Below, piece after piece: positions 36,358-49,696 of a stretch of 64,000 nucleotides of DNA. This stretch comes from Larimichthys crocea (Eukaryota > Chordata > Actinopteri > Sciaenidae), in NCBI RefSeq assembly GCF_000972845.2, contig NW_020860930.1, positions 1,190,619 through 1,254,618 of the forward strand. The letters run 5' to 3'. Each line of letters opens with the position of its first letter. The stretch's first letter is position 1. Position numbers and translations under genes: made by a program. The notes under the pieces were generated by a model. The model saw only the letters and a list, made by a program, of their open reading frames with translations. It ran no database searches and had not been told where the DNA came from.

Positions 36358-37990
36358 TTAATTCTTCTTCTTCTTTACCGGGGCATGATTGTTACCAGTT
36401 CTTATAAAAAGATCCATAGATAAATTAAGAGAGGTGTCCACATCATCAATAGCACATACTTCATCCCATTGAATGTTGCCCAGTTCATTAAGAAAATTCT
36501 CCTCACTGAATGTTCTGTAGGTTGTTTTCAGTATAATTTTGGGACAGGCTCCAGGAAGCTTTGTTTTTCTGGAAAAAGCAACACAGTTATGATCACTGAA
36601 GCCAACTGGTACGGAGACAGGTGTAGAGCACAAACAGGAACACTAGTGTAAAGCTGATCAATACATTTTGATGTTTAAGATCCTTTACTGTTACTGGAAA
36701 TTCTTGTAGGTTGATACATTAATTGAGATAAGGTGTCAGTCATAGATTTAAGCTTATCAAATAGCCAATCAATTTTAAATCTCCCAGCCAGTGTAGCTCT
36801 CACTTTGTCCAACATATTACATAATACATTTAAATACTCTATCCTGGCACTTGGTAGCCTGTAACATCAGCCAACAAGTATTGGTTTTAAGTATGGGAGT
36901 TGTACCTGCAGCCATAACACAACAACATCATTAACCATCAGATCCTGTCTCAGTTTCACAGGAAAATGGTCACGTATGACAAAGGCCACACCTCGTCCAA
37001 ACCTATTTCGATCATGTCTATAAAGTGAGAAACCTCCTATATAAACCTCTGAATTGTCCATAAAACTGTCCAGATGGGTTTCAGATATCACAACAATGTC
37101 TACTTTGTTAAAAATAGAGAAAGGCCGTGGATTTATTAGACTACATATATTAATATGTGCAAGGACTAAACCTTTAGGTAGTTTATTTATGCTAGACATC
37201 TCAGTTGATAGCAACTATATCAGATGTTGTAATAATAAATATGATCTATTTGATCCTCTTATACCTTAAGTTGTTATTTCATCAAGTGCATCAGACAGGT
37301 CCAGCCCAGTTCACTAATAAGCAGTCTGTCAGTCTCCTCCTCTGGAGTACCGTTAAGCTTGATGTATATCTTGCAGTTTGTTGTATTCTGTCCTTGTTAC
37401 ATTTGAGCCCTTCAGGACTTCTACCTTTCGCTTTCTGTTTACAAAACGTAGTATTATGTCGGATTTTCTTTCTTGTTCTTCCTCGTTAAGGGGTGACATG
37501 CCTCTAATTCATCGGTTTGTATCTGTATTCCTTTTTTCCTAGACAGATAACGACTCAATGTCACTGACCGTGGACAAAGCGTCCATAGTTGCAGCCTTGG
37601 CGTAGGACCGAGGTTTAGTTTGCAGTCCGCTGACTATTGAGTCATTGATTCTGCTGTATTGTCATCAAGTCTCTTTTCAAGGACAGAGATCTTCTGGTCT
37701 TTCTCCATACTCTGTCTTTTGAGCTCCTTATCTCACCCATTAAATCCATCAATACTTTCAACTGTTTGGTTACAGTGGTGAGCTCACCTGACATAAAACT
37801 GAGGGACTGTTTGATGTCCTCGATCTGCTGCTTTTGCTTGGCCACGACTGCTGGAATCTGATGATGGCTGCAGGATGTGTCGAACATGAACACACTGATT
37901 TGACTGCATTAGTATTTTTCGTGCAGTGTCAGATTCTTCCTCTGGACACCATCGTGACCAAAAATGTCTCATTGACTTCCATTCAAACAT
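36358..37990 (-). mobile_element. 5' part of a LINE (ORF1 coiled coil plus APE endonuclease)
   Basis: In minus-strand order: a coiled-coil ORF1-like frame at 37642-37893 (AVVAKQKQQIEDIKQSL); an endonuclease N-terminus at 36867-37214 (GLVLAHINICSL, VVISETHLD, YRHDRNRFGRGVAFVIRDH); and the endonuclease C-terminus at 36358-36633 (VPVGFSDHNCVAFS with the catalytic SDH, then RTFSEENFLNEL). Frames are interrupted and the element stops before the reverse transcriptase. Clade not assigned. Confidence 0.82.
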
Positions 37991-38154
37991 TTATTAATGT
38001 GACTGTCATCATGGTGGTCACATGGCTCCATAGCCTACAAAGTGAGGTGTGCAGAGGGAGAATCTGAGGAGGGCCCGAGAGCTAAAGAAACTTTTTTCAG
38101 TCAAAGAAACTTTTCCTCTTGAAGTAACTGACAGGTTACAGATCATGGATGAAC

Positions 38155-38160
38155 TTTATT
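38155..38160 (-). terminator. bbs1: Polyadenylation signal, bbs1
   Basis: AATAAA on the minus strand, about 290 bp after the bbs1 stop codon. Confidence 0.6.
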
Positions 38161-38451
38161 AAATTACTGACAGATTTATCTTCACAGATCGTTTGTGTAC
38201 AAACGTGTTATTATTTCACTTCGTACAGACTAGATATAAAAAACACACAGTACATCATATACTGAATAAATATGAATATAAATATATTTACTCAAACACG
38301 TCGACGAGTCTTCTCGTCCTCTCGAACATCTCTATGCTCTGATCCGCTCATCAACATCCATCCAGACTGACAGGGAGCTCGCTGATTGGACAGTTCTTGT
38401 GATGTCATCAGCTGAGCTGAGCGTTGCCGTGACGTTCGCCGTGGTGTGATG

Positions 38452-40766
38452 TCAGTTGAGTGTCAGTCCCTCACTGACGGGCATGTTGATGTGGGCGGTC
38501 AGCAGCGGCGAGCTCTTCCCCTCGTGCAGGACGAACACCTTGATGATGTCAGAGATACCTTTGTCACTGGTGCACTCCACGAAGGTCTCCACGGGGTAGA
38601 CGAGTCCCGGCACCAGCAGCGGGATCCTCATGTACGGGTTCCTCATCCTGTACAGGCTCTCGTCATACAGGAAGCTGATGGCCAGGTTCATGACGGGCCG
38701 GCACGCCGCCGTGTTCTGGACGTTCAGGGTCAGTTTGAAGGACGGGCCCAGGCCCTGCACCACGGCGTTCATCTTGAGCGGTTCAGTGAGGCTGGAGGAC
38801 ATCGGCGTGAGGCTGGACTCCAGGGCCTTGACGTAGGCTTTGGCGGCGGCCAGGCGCAGGCGGCTCAGGTCCATCTGGAATGCGCGGTGCATGGCCAGGC
38901 CGTTCTCGCGCTCCCTCAGCGTCTGGTCCACGTACAGCTTCGTCTTCTTGGGCACGTTGAGACGGACGCTCTGGGCCAGCGGCGGCCCGGGTGCGTTGTC
39001 CCTGTCGTCGAAGGCTGCGGTCCGCTTCAGGATCTTCACCATCAGGCCTCCTCCCTTGGTGGTCATGATGAGTGTCCCGTCCTCGCGCCCATACCGACCG
39101 AAGCAGATGCTGGTGACCACATCGGGCGTCTTGATGGTGCTCAGCAGGTTCTTGTCCCGGTACAGCTGGACCTCACAGTTGGCCAGGCCCACCAGAACCG
39201 CCTGGAAGCCCCTGGTGGGCAGGTCCATAGCAGCCATGGTGGTGATGGGAGCGGGAAGGACGGCCTTCCACAGCTTCTTCCCCTGAAGACACAAGAGACA
39301 CACAGACAGCTCACATCGCATCGGCCTCTGGTCTCAGACCTTCGTGGTCTCCTCAGAATGAACTCCTTACTGATCCTCTGACTTTAACGCCATCATCAGG
39401 TCAACATGTCCATCCTGATTCCCATCAGCCTCAGCTGGACTCACTGCTAATTAGCTAACATGCTAAACTAGGATGGCCTCACCTTCTGCGTGAAGCCCTG
39501 CAGGCTCTCGTCGGTGCAGCCGACCACCACGTTCTTCCCGACCCTCACCAGACCGACCGGGTGCGACGGCAGCTCGACGCAGTATTTTGGTTTGTCCGAC
39601 TCCCTGAAGAGCAGCAAACATCCATCCGATCTGACATCTGTCACGTGTTACGGGCTCAGAGAAGGGTCAAAAAGGTCAAGTGTGTCTCACCTGCGCAGGA
39701 TGTAGATGTTACCGTTGCGGCACGCTACCGTGATGCGAAACTCCACGTCGAACTGCCCCGTCACGTCCATCATGGTGGGAGCGGCAGGCAGCGACATCTT
39801 TGGACCGCAGACAGACCGACATTTGAGATGTTTCCATGGAAACGTGAAACATTTGGACGACTTCAGACACATCAGCTGACTGACGACCGTACGCGGCGTG
39901 TGCTCACCTTGGCAAGGATGATGAAAGCTTCGGGGTCGAGGACGTAGACGTCGCTGCTCTCCGTACCAATCACCAGACAGCTGACGCCGTCCTCGTCGGC
40001 CGTGCTCTTCTTCAGCGTCCCGATGCAGGTGATGACCGTCTGAAACCATGACCAATGAGAGTGAAGCTGCTCCCTCCTTAAAATGACATCACGACAAACA
40101 GTGACATCATACTGAGCTTTACCTGCCGTCTGATTGGCTGCTGCTTGTGCAGCTGGACGAACTCGTCCATGTCGTCCGTCTCCAAGGAGAGGAACCTGAG
40201 TGAGCGGACGGACAGCGGGATGTCGGCCTTCTTCCTGATGCTCTCCAACATCTCCTTCAGGGTCAGCGGGTCGATCTGACCCTCCCTCACCTGCTGCCAC
40301 ACATCCTGACCAATGAGAGCGCACAACACGTCACAGGTACAGTCAGCGTGATTTACAGACACATGGCGGATGTTAAGACAACACCTACCTGCTCCAGCGT
40401 GTTGACCTCCAGGCCGGGCAGCGTGAACTTGAAGTACGGTCGGAGGTTCTTGTAGACGTAGATGCACGGCCCGGACGCCACGGCGACGGCGGGGATGCGT
40501 GGCTCATGCAGGTCCATGAAGAAGGCGACGAGGCCGGCGGGCAGGTCCAGCAGGGTGCTCTCGCTCATCAGCGCCGTGCCCCGGTACACCTTCAGCTTCA
40601 TGCCCGACGAGCCCGAGCCGAGGTCACCAACCACCAGCCGACTCTCCCCGTCCCCGCTCAGGTCCGCCAGGTCCACGCAGGATGAGAAGGTGTACAGACC
40701 CGCCACCGGGTCGTAGTGAGCGTCCAGCCACTTCCCACCGTCACCGCCCGACTCCACAGACGACAT
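38452..40766 (-). CDS. bbs1: Bardet-Biedl syndrome 1 protein, BBSome subunit (complete)
   Basis: BBS1 is a beta-propeller subunit of the BBSome, the coat that binds ARL6 and carries membrane proteins in and out of cilia. Exons on minus: 40389-40766, 40123-40305, 39908-40039, 39691-39797, 39483-39603, 38452-39282; 584 codons including the stop, close to the human 593 residues. All junctions are GT-AG with matching phases. Diagnostic segments: [94 protein letters not shown] and [14 protein letters not shown]. The last exon alone encodes about 276 residues. Human BBS1 has 17 exons, so this gene is unusually compact. The start has G at -3. Confidence 0.96.
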
Positions 40767-40982
40767 GACGACAGCACGGGCAACACCTGCACAGGTGAGT
40801 CCCGAAGAACAAACCCAACAACAACAGAACCACAGAAGAAGAAGGTCAGAGTGTTCACGTCACGTCAACACGCCTGTCCAGATTTACACGCTCCCTCACA
40901 CGAGGTAAGGAGATAAGAGAGGAAGCGGTTTGAATCAGTGCTTCCTTCATTATCTCCTTCAGCACCGGACCATCCTTTAGGA

Positions 40983-41057
40983 AAGGAGGTGACAGGTGAG
41001 GAGGTGACAGGTGAGGAGGTGACAGGTGAGGAGGTGACAGGTGAGGAGGTGACAGGT
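40983..41057 (+). repeat. 15-bp minisatellite upstream of bbs1
   Basis: Five units of GAGGAGGTGACAGGT lie about 220 bp upstream of the bbs1 start codon. Each contains a CAGGTG E-box, so it could affect the bbs1 promoter; that is inference. Confidence 0.8.
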
Positions 41058-41415
41058 GGACAATATTCATTCCCCAGCAAACACGGACGGACCCAGACGT
41101 GTCTCTATACAAGAAACCTGCTAGAGAAACATCTAAAGAGCTATGCGTTCCTCTTGTTGTTGTTTTACATTGTTCAGCTGTAGACAGTCAGTAGTTTGGT
41201 TCAGCTGCATCAATATTGTTTTTAATAAATATATTTTAAGTATTGTACTGAAATCCCTGAAACTGCATTTTGTAAACGAATATTTGTGATCATGTATGTG
41301 CAGGGAGGATCCAGGAAGGATCTCAGAGGAGCGTTTTGTAGTCCATCTTCTGGACTTTGTAGTTTTACCACAGATCACGTCAACAACATTCACCGTCGCT
41401 TCATGACGTAGTTGA

Positions 41416-44400
41416 CTCCTAACTCCTCATCTCCTCTCCTTCACATCTGTCCTCATCTCCTCTCCTTCACATCTGTCCTCATCACCTCTCCTTCACATCT
41501 GTCCTCATCACCTCTCCTTCACATCTTTCCTATTCTCCTCTCCTTCACATTGTCCTATTCCTCCTCCACTTCCTCCTCCCTTCACATCTGTCCTCATTGT
41601 CCTCCTCCTTCACGTTCTTCTCCTCATCTCCTTCTCTCCTTCACCTCCGTTTCCTCATCTCCTCTCCTTCACATCTGCTCATCTCCTCTCCTTCAACATC
41701 TATGTCCTCATGTCCTCTCCTTCACATCTGTCTCATTGTTCCTTCCCTCCTCACATCTGTCCTCATTCTCCTCCTCTTCACATCTGTCTCATCTCCTCTC
41801 CTTCACTCGTCTCATGTCCTCTCCTTCACATCTGTCCTCATCTCCTCTCCTTCACGTCTGTCCTTCATCTCCTTCTCCTTCACATCTGTCCTCATCTCCT
41901 CTCCTTCACATCTGTCCTCTCATCTCCTCTCCTTCACATTCTGTCCTCATGTCCTCTCCTTCACATCTGCCCTCATCTCCTCTCCTCACATCTGCTCATC
42001 ACCTCTTCCTTCAATTGTCCTCATGTCCTTCTCCTTCACATCTGTCCTCATGTCCTCTTCCTTCACATCGTCCTCATCGCCTCTCCTTACATCTGTCCTC
42101 ATCTCCTCTCCTCACTCTGTCCTCTGTCCTCTCCTTCAATCTGTCCTCATCTCCTCTCCTTCACATCGTCTCATCCCTTCCTTCACATCTGTCTCATGTT
42201 CCTCTCCTTCACATCTGTTCCTCATGTCCTCTCCTTTCACATCTGTCCTCATCACATCCTCCCTCTCTTCACATCTGTCCTCATGTCCTCTCCTTCAATC
42301 TGTCTCATGTCCTCTCCTTCACTCTGTCCTCATCACCTCTCCTTCACATCTGTCATCATCGCCTCTCCTTCACATCTGTCTCATTCCTCTCCTTCACATC
42401 TGTCCTCATCCTCTCTCCTTTCCCATCTGTCTCCTCACCTCTCCTTCACAACTTTCTGTCCTCATGTCCTTCTCCTTCACATCTGTCCTCATTCCTCTCC
42501 TGTCCACATCTGTCCATCACCTCTCCTCACATCTGTCCTCATCTCCTCTCCTTCACAATCTGTCCTCATCGCCTCTCCTTTTCACATCTGTCCTCATGTC
42601 CTCTCCTTCAATCTGTCCTCATGTCCTCTCCTTCACATCTGTCCTCATCTCCTCTCCTTCACTCTGTCCTCATCGCTCTCCTTCAAAATCTGTCTCATCG
42701 CCTTCCTTCACATCTGTCCTCATGTCCTTACCTCACATCCTGTCCTCATGTCCTCTCCTTCACATCTGTCCTCATGTCCTCTCCTTCACATCTGTCTCAT
42801 CCTCTCCTTCACATCTTTCCTCATCTCCTGCCTTCACATCTGTCCTTCATCTCCTCTCCTTCCACATCTGTCTCTATCACCTCCTTCACATCTGTCCCAT
42901 CTCCCTCTCCTTCACATCTGTCCTCATCTCCTCTCCTCACATCTGTCCTCATCTCCTCTCCTTCACATCTGTCCCACTCCTCTCTTCCATTTCCTCATCA
43001 CCTCTCCTTCACATCTGTCCTCATTCTCCTCTCCTTCACATCGGTCTCATCTCCTCTCCTCACTCTGTCCTCATCTCCTCTCCTTACATCTGTCCTCATC
43101 CCCTCTCCTTCACATCTGTCCTCATCCTCTCTGCTCCTTTCACATCTGTCCTCATCACCTCTCCTTCACATCTGTCCTCCTCTCCTCTCCCTTCACATCT
43201 GTCCCTCATCTCCTCTCCTTCACATCTGTCCTCATCTCACCTATCTTCACATCTGTCCTACACCTCTCCTTCACATCTGTCCTCATCTCCTCTCCTTCAC
43301 ATCTGTCCTCTCTCCTCTCCGTTCACATCTGTCCTCATCCCTCTCCTTCACATCTGTCCTCATCCCTCTCTCACATCGTCCTCATCACCTCTCCTTCACA
43401 TCTGTCCTCATCACCTCTCCTTCACATCTGTCCTCATCTCCTTCTTCACATCTGCACCCTCTCCTTCACATCTACTCATCTCCCTTCACATCTGTCCCAT
43501 CCCTCTCCTCACATCGGTCTCAATCTCCTCCTTCCATTTCCTCATCTCCTGCTCGCTCCCACACGTCCTCATCTCCCCCCCCATATCCCCACCCCCCCCA
43601 TCTGCCCACCCCCCGTCACACTTCCATCCCCCTTCACAACTGTCCTAACCTGCTCCTTCACAGCGCCTCACGCCTCCCACACTCTCCATCTCCTCTCCTC
43701 ACAGTTCTCGTCCTCAATCTGGCCTTCACTCCTTCCTTCCACGCCTACATGCACCCCCCACATTGTCCCCATCCTCCCTTCACATCTGTCCTCATTCACC
43801 TTCCTCACCTCCCTCTTCTCCATTCTCCTCCTCCATTCCCTCCTCTCTCCCACTCTGTCCTCATCCTCTCCTTCACATCTGGCTCATCTCCTCTCCTTCA
43901 CATCTGTCCTTCACCTCCTCTCCTCACCATCTGTCCTCATCGCCTCTCCTTCACATCTGTCCTCACCTCTCCTCACATCCTCCCTGCCTTCATCAATCCT
44001 TCCTGCCTTCTCCTCACATCTGTCCTCATCAACCATCTCCACATCTGTCCTAATCTCCTTCTCTTCACATCTGTCCTCATCTCCTCTCTTCACATCTGTC
44101 CTCATCTACCTCTCCTTCACATCTGTCTCCTCATCTCCTTCATCACATCTGTCATCATTCCCTCATCACTGTCTCCTTCTCCTTCACATCTGTCCTCATC
44201 TCCTCTCCTTCACATCTTGTCCTCATTCGCCTCTCCTTCACATCTGTCTCATCGCTCTCCTTCAACATCTGTCCTCACTCTCCTCTCCTTCACCAATCTG
44301 TCCTCATCTCCTCTCCTTCACATCTGTCCTCATCCCTCTCCTTCACATCGTCCTCATCTCCTCTCCTTCACATCTGTCCTCATCTCTCCTTCACATCTGT

Positions 44401-44534
44401 CCTCATCTCCTCTCCTTCACCATCTGTCCTCATCTCCTCTCCTTACATCATCCTTCATTCTTTCTCCTCTCCTTCACATCTGTCCCTCACTGCTCTCCTT
44501 CACATCTGTCCTCATCACCTCTCCTTCACATCTG
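41416..44534 (-). repeat. 26-bp minisatellite array A', inverted relative to 5873-6856
   Basis: About 3.1 kb of the reverse complement of the 26-bp unit (CTCCTTCACATCTGTCCTCA). It carries a high density of one-base indels and a C-rich disturbed stretch at about 43540-43800. Very long open frames (up to 1069 codons) arise from the repeat and are not genes. Confidence 0.92.
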
Positions 44535-47107
44535 TTAGTATTTTCGGAAGTTAAGGGTTATATGTTGCGAAGGTGTCGGACGTGTTTCGATTCTTATCGT
44601 GGGTCGGATCTCTTCTTGTAGTGGCTGGATAGTGGTTAGGCAAGGGGTCGGAAAGTGGTTCGGATAAGTGGTTAGGAAGTGTTAGGAAGTGGAGGAAAGT
44701 GGTGGTAAGTGTTCGGAAGTGTTAGAACGTGGTAGGAAAGGTGGTTAGATAAGTGGTTAGGAAGGGTGGTTTCGGATAGTGGTTAGGATAAGTGGTTAGG
44801 AAGGTGGTAGGAAAGGTGGTTAGGTTAAGTGGTTAGGATAAGGTGGTTTAGGAAAGGTGGTTAGGAATAAGGTGGTTAGGAAAGGTGGTTAGGAAAGGTG
44901 GTTAGGATAAGGTGGTTAGGATAAGTGGTAGGAAGGTGGTTAGGAAAGGTGGTTAGGATAACGTGGTAGGAAGGTGGTTAGGAATAAGTGGTTGGAAAGG
45001 TGGTTAGAAGGGGTTAGGTGGTTAGGATAAGTGGTTGGAAGTGGTTAGGATAAGTGGTTAGGAAAGGTGGTTCTGATGGTAAGTGGTTAGGAAAGGTGGT
45101 TTAGGATAAGTGGTTAGAAAGGTGGTTAGGATAAGTGTTAGGAAAAGGTGGTTAGGAAAGGTGGTAGGATATAGTGGTAGAAAGTGTTAGAACGTGGTTT
45201 AGAAGGTGGTTCGGAAACAGGTGGTTCGGAAGGTGGTTAGGATAAGTGGTTAGGAAACGGTGGTTAGGAAAAGGTGGTTAGGAAAGGTGGTTAGGAAAGG
45301 TGGTTAGGATAAGTGGTTAGGAAAGGTGGTTAGGAAAGGTGGTTAGGCAAGTGGTTAGGAAAGTGGTTAGGATTAAGTGGTTAGGAAAGGTGGTTAGGAT
45401 AAGTGGTTAGGAAAGGTGGTTAGGATAAGTGGTTAGGAAAGGTGGTTAGGATAAGTGGTTAGGATAAGTGGTTAGGAAAGGTGGTTAGGAAAGGTGGTTT
45501 AGGAAAGGTGGTTAGGAAAGGTGTTAGGATAAGTGGTTAGGAAAGGTGGTTAGGAGGTGGTTAGGAAAGGTGTTAGGATAAGTGGTTAGGGACGTAAGGT
45601 GGTTTAGGATAAGGTGGTTAGGATAAGTGGTTAGGATAAGTGGTTAGGAAAAGGTGGTTAGGATAAGTGGTTCGTATAAGGTGGTTAGGAAGGTGGTTAG
45701 GATAAGTGGTTAGGAAAGGTGGTTAGGCTACTTGGTTAGGAAAGGTGGTTAGGAAAGGTGGTTAGGAAAGGTGGTTAGGATAAGTGGTTAGGAAAGGTGG
45801 TTAGGATAAGTGGTTAGGAAAGGTGGTTAGGAAAGGTGGTTAGGATAAGTGGTTAGGAAAGGTGGTTAGGAAAGGTGGTTAGGATAAGTGGTTAGGAAAG
45901 GTGGTTAGGAAAGTGGTTGGATAAGTGGTTAGGATAAGGTGGTTAGGAAAGGTGGTTAGGAAAGGTGTTACGAATAAGTGGTTAGGAAAGGTGTTAGGAA
46001 GTGGTTAGGAAAGTGGTTAGGAAGTGGTTAGAAGGTGTTGTTAGGATAAGTGGTTAGGAAAGTGGTTAGGACAAGTGGTAGGAAGTGGTTAGGAAAGGTG
46101 GGTTAGGAAAGGTGGTTAGGTTAAGGTGGTTACGGAAAGGTGGTTTAGGATAAGGTGGTTAGGAAAGGTGGTTAGGACTAAGTGGTTAGGTAAGTGGTTA
46201 GGAAAGGTGGGTTATAAAGGTTGGTTAGGATACGGTTAGGAAAGTGGTTGGATTAAGGTGGTTGGAAGGTGGTTAGGAAAGGGTGGTTAGGGGATAAGTG
46301 GTTAGGACCGGTGGTTAGGATAAGTGGTTAGGAAAAAGGTGGTTAGGATAAGTGGTAGAAAGGTGGTCGGATAAGTGGTTAGGATAAGTGGTTAGGAAAG
46401 TGGTTAGGAAAAGTGGTTAGGAAAGGGTTAGGCTAAGTGTTAGGAAAGGTGGTTAGGAAAGGTGGTAGGAAGGTGGAAAGTGTTGGATAAGTGGTTAGGA
46501 AAGGTGGTTAGGAAAGGTGGTAGGATAAGTGGTTAGGATAGTGGTTAGGATAATTAAAGGTGGTTAGGACAGGTGGTTGGAAAGGTGGTTAGGATAAGTG
46601 GTTAGGAAGGTGGTTAGGATAAGTGGTTTAGGATAAGGTGGTTAGGATAAGTGGTTAGGAAAGGTGGTTAGGAAAGGTAGTGGTTAGGAAAGGTGGTTAG
46701 GGATAAGTGGTTAGGATAAAGGTGGTTAGGATTAAGGTGGTTAGGAAAGGTGGTAGGCTAAGTGGTTAGGATAAGTGGTTAGGCAAATGGTTAGGAAAGG
46801 TGGTTAGGAAAGGTTGTTAGGATAAGTGGTAGGAAAGGTGGTTAGGATAAGTGGTTAGGAAAGGTGGTTAGGAAAGGGTTAGGATAAGTGGTTAGGAAAG
46901 TGGTTAGGAAGTGGTTAGGAAGGTGGTTAGGCGGATAGTTAGGATAAGTGGTTAGGAATGGTTAGGAAAGGTGGTTAGGATAGTGGTTAGGATAAGTGGT
47001 TAGGATAAGTGGTTAGGAAAGTGGTTAGGAAAGGGTTAGTAGGTTAGGTAAGTGGTTAGGAAAGTGGTTAGGATAAGTGGTTTCAGGAAAGGTGGTTAGG
47101 ATAGTGG
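44535..47107 (+). repeat. 13-bp GGTTAGG minisatellite array, first copy
   Basis: After a short noisy junction (44535-44640) come units of about 13 bp in two versions, TAGGAAAGGTGGT and TAGGATAAGTGGT, in irregular alternation, with many indels. The G-rich strand is plus. The array ends at AGGAAAGGACTCGGCTCC. Confidence 0.92.
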
Positions 47108-48271
47108 TTAGGAAAGGACTCGGCTCCCTGATCATATAAATCACGCCTGTATGACGTAACCGATTTAAAGTCACTAATCAGCGTCGTGACGTCACGTTTA
47201 CTGGTGTCATGTTTCTGATCGCGAGGCGTGATGACGTTTCTCACCGTGTCAAGGAAACCGTGTTGCTGCGCGAGCCCTGACAGCGGCCCGTTCTTCTTCG
47301 TTAGTCTCTAAATAATGACGTCACTTCGACGTCTGTTCGGTAAACACGGTCCAAACCGGGTCCACGGGATCTGGTCCGGGTCCACAGGATCTTCGGTCCG
47401 GTCGGTCAGCCGGTCCGGGTCTGGTCCTGTCTAAAGGTGTAATCCGTAATCTGCTTCTCCTGCTCAATCCGCCCCGCTGTCCCCGGCAGTGACGTCACAT
47501 CCACCCGCCGTTGTTTACGCGGTTTTAATTTTCTGAATAAATTACATTGAGAGATGTTTCCTTTGTTTATCTTTCTTTAAAAATGTTTGAAATAAATAAA
47601 AATTATTTTAGTCCGTTTAATCCAAACAACCGTACTTCGCGAGACCGCGTCAGACTGCGGGACGAGATGACGTCTCCCCGTGCGCGGCCTCGATTGGTCG
47701 GCCACTGTGAGGCGCGGCCTCTGAGGTGGGTCGTGGCCCGCTCTGAGTTTAAACGGCAGCCCGCGGAGAGCAGCGCGCTGAAGCTAACGTTAGCCTCCGT
47801 GTTTGGATGTTTCCCGCCTGAAAGTCCGTGTGTGCCGAACAGAACCGGTCCAAATGAGTCCGCCTCACTGCAAGCGTCACTGCTGCGGCTGAATGTGATC
47901 ACGTGTCCACACGACACGGTAACGACGAAACTAACGCGCGCGTGGGTGGTTAGCTGGAGTGGCTAATGCTAACAACCGTACGGTTCCGCTGACCCGGCGA
48001 ACGGCTCCGAGTTTAACTCTGCTTAGCCCGGCAGGGTCCGACAGAGTACTGATCACCTGTGTGTCTGTGTGTGTCTGTTGTGTGTGTGTGTGTGTGTGTG
48101 TCGTGTGTTGTGTGTGTGTGTGTGTGTGTGTGGTCGTCGTGTGTGTGTGTGTCACAGAGATGATGGAGTCTTGTTTGGGGGGTAAACCGGAGCGGGTCGG
48201 TCCGGTGAGGTGGATGACATCAGGAGAGATTTACTGGGTGAATTCACAGCTTACCTGCACAGGTAGGTGTC

Positions 48272-48302
<31 letters not shown>

Positions 48303-49162
48303 CGTACCTGTCTGTCTCATCAGCTGTCTCTCTCTTCAGGACCGTGTGGTTCAGTCTGAGAACCTTCAGGTTTTTCTGAGAGTTCGACCGTTCACTGCAG
48401 CAGAGAGCGACAACGCAGGCTCACAGGTAACACACACACCTGATGATGTCACTGACTGTTAGTTTTCATCTCAACAGCTGCTGCTTTGAAATGTTTTGCT
48501 CTTCAGACAGAAAAGTTTGTTAAAACATATTAGATGGTATTAAATGTAACCTGTCAATATAATAATAAATAATAATAATAATAATATATATATATATTAT
48601 TATTATTTATTATTATTCACTTGATGGTATTTTGCTCTTCAGAGTGTGAGTTTCACTTTCTGTTGAACAGTCAAGTCTGTAGTTACAGGTGGCGGTTCAA
48701 CCTCAGAGACACCACCAACATTCAGAAAGTTCAGGACTGTGTGGTGATTGGCTCATACAGCGGTCAGCACCTGTAATCACCTGTCTCACTCTCCAGGACT
48801 GTGTGACCATCGAGGGGCCGGCACACTGTCGTCCTGAAGGCTCCAAAGACCTGTCAATCAAACCGACAGAACGACAATTCCCTCCCACAGACGGCACAGA
48901 GGTTCACCTTCACACAGGTAGACATCACCTGTCTGACATCACTAGACATCACCTGCTGTCTGTCTGTCTGACACCACCTGTCTGTCTCTCAGGTGGTTGG
49001 CCCTGGTTCCAGTCAGCAGAAAGTGTTGAAGGTTCTGTTCGTGGTCTGGTTCGGGACGTTCTGGCGGACGGAGGAAACTGTCTCGTGTTCACGTACGGAG
49101 TGACAAACGCGGAAAGACCTTCAATTCCTGGGTCAGAACACAACCTGTTGTCGTCTGTTTTG

Positions 49163-49194
<32 letters not shown>

Positions 49195-49666
49195 TCAAAT
49201 AGCCTGTCGTGCTCTCTAATGAAGTCAGTGTAGGAGGACACGGATCACCTGACCTGGCATGTAAACTAGTTCCCAATACCGTGAACCACGCTACGCGGTG
49301 AACACACGGGGTAACCCAGAACACCACACACACACGTGAACACCACACCACACGGGAACTCCCACACAAAAAAATAGATGTTTAACAAAAACAAAAAAAA
49401 CTGTAACACAACCACTGTAAAAAAAAAACACACGCTTGTAAAACAACAGCTGTAAACACGCTTGTTTGTTTGTAAACAAGATGTAACACAAGATTGTATT
49501 GTAAAAAAAAAAACAAGATGTCAAACAACCCAAATTGTAAAACAAGATTTGTAAACACGCTTTTTGTAAAAAAAACAAACACGATGTAAAAACAAACAAA
49601 AAGCTCGTAAAAAAAACACATGTAACAAAAAAAGCTTTTGTAAAAAAAACACAAACGCTGTTGTAA
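47108..49666 (+). pseudogene. Error-rich extra copy of the kif20b promoter and first exons
   Basis: Matches 52414-54600: promoter, start codon (48160), and kif20b-like exons near 48160-48262, 48341-48427, 48797-48919 and 48992-49130. It is damaged by small indels: one base lost after GGTCCGGTG, two lost before CTGCACAGG, and one lost in the P-loop codons (AACGCGGAAAG for AACGCTGGAAAG). It degenerates into A/C-rich noise after 49300 and stops at the N gap. It is most likely a poorly corrected contig end of the same locus rather than a real gene copy. Confidence 0.85.
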
Positions 49667-49696
49667 NNNNNNNNNNNNNNNNNNNNNNNNNNNNNN
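49667..49696. other. Assembly gap (30 N)
   Basis: Thirty Ns between the decayed end of the first kif20b copy and a second GGTTAGG array. Confidence 1.

Noticed and set aside
38446..39381. 311-codon plus-strand frame opposite bbs1
   Set aside because: A shadow of the GC-rich last bbs1 exon, which is clearly coding on the minus strand.
41412..44621. Very long open frames (1069, 942 and 683 codons) rich in Ser, His, Leu and Pro
   Set aside because: They are overlapping translations of the 26-bp minisatellite in several frames, with no promoter, splice or domain evidence.
44640..47107. Interstitial telomere
   Set aside because: The unit contains GGTTAGG but has a 13-bp period and no (TTAGGG)n run.
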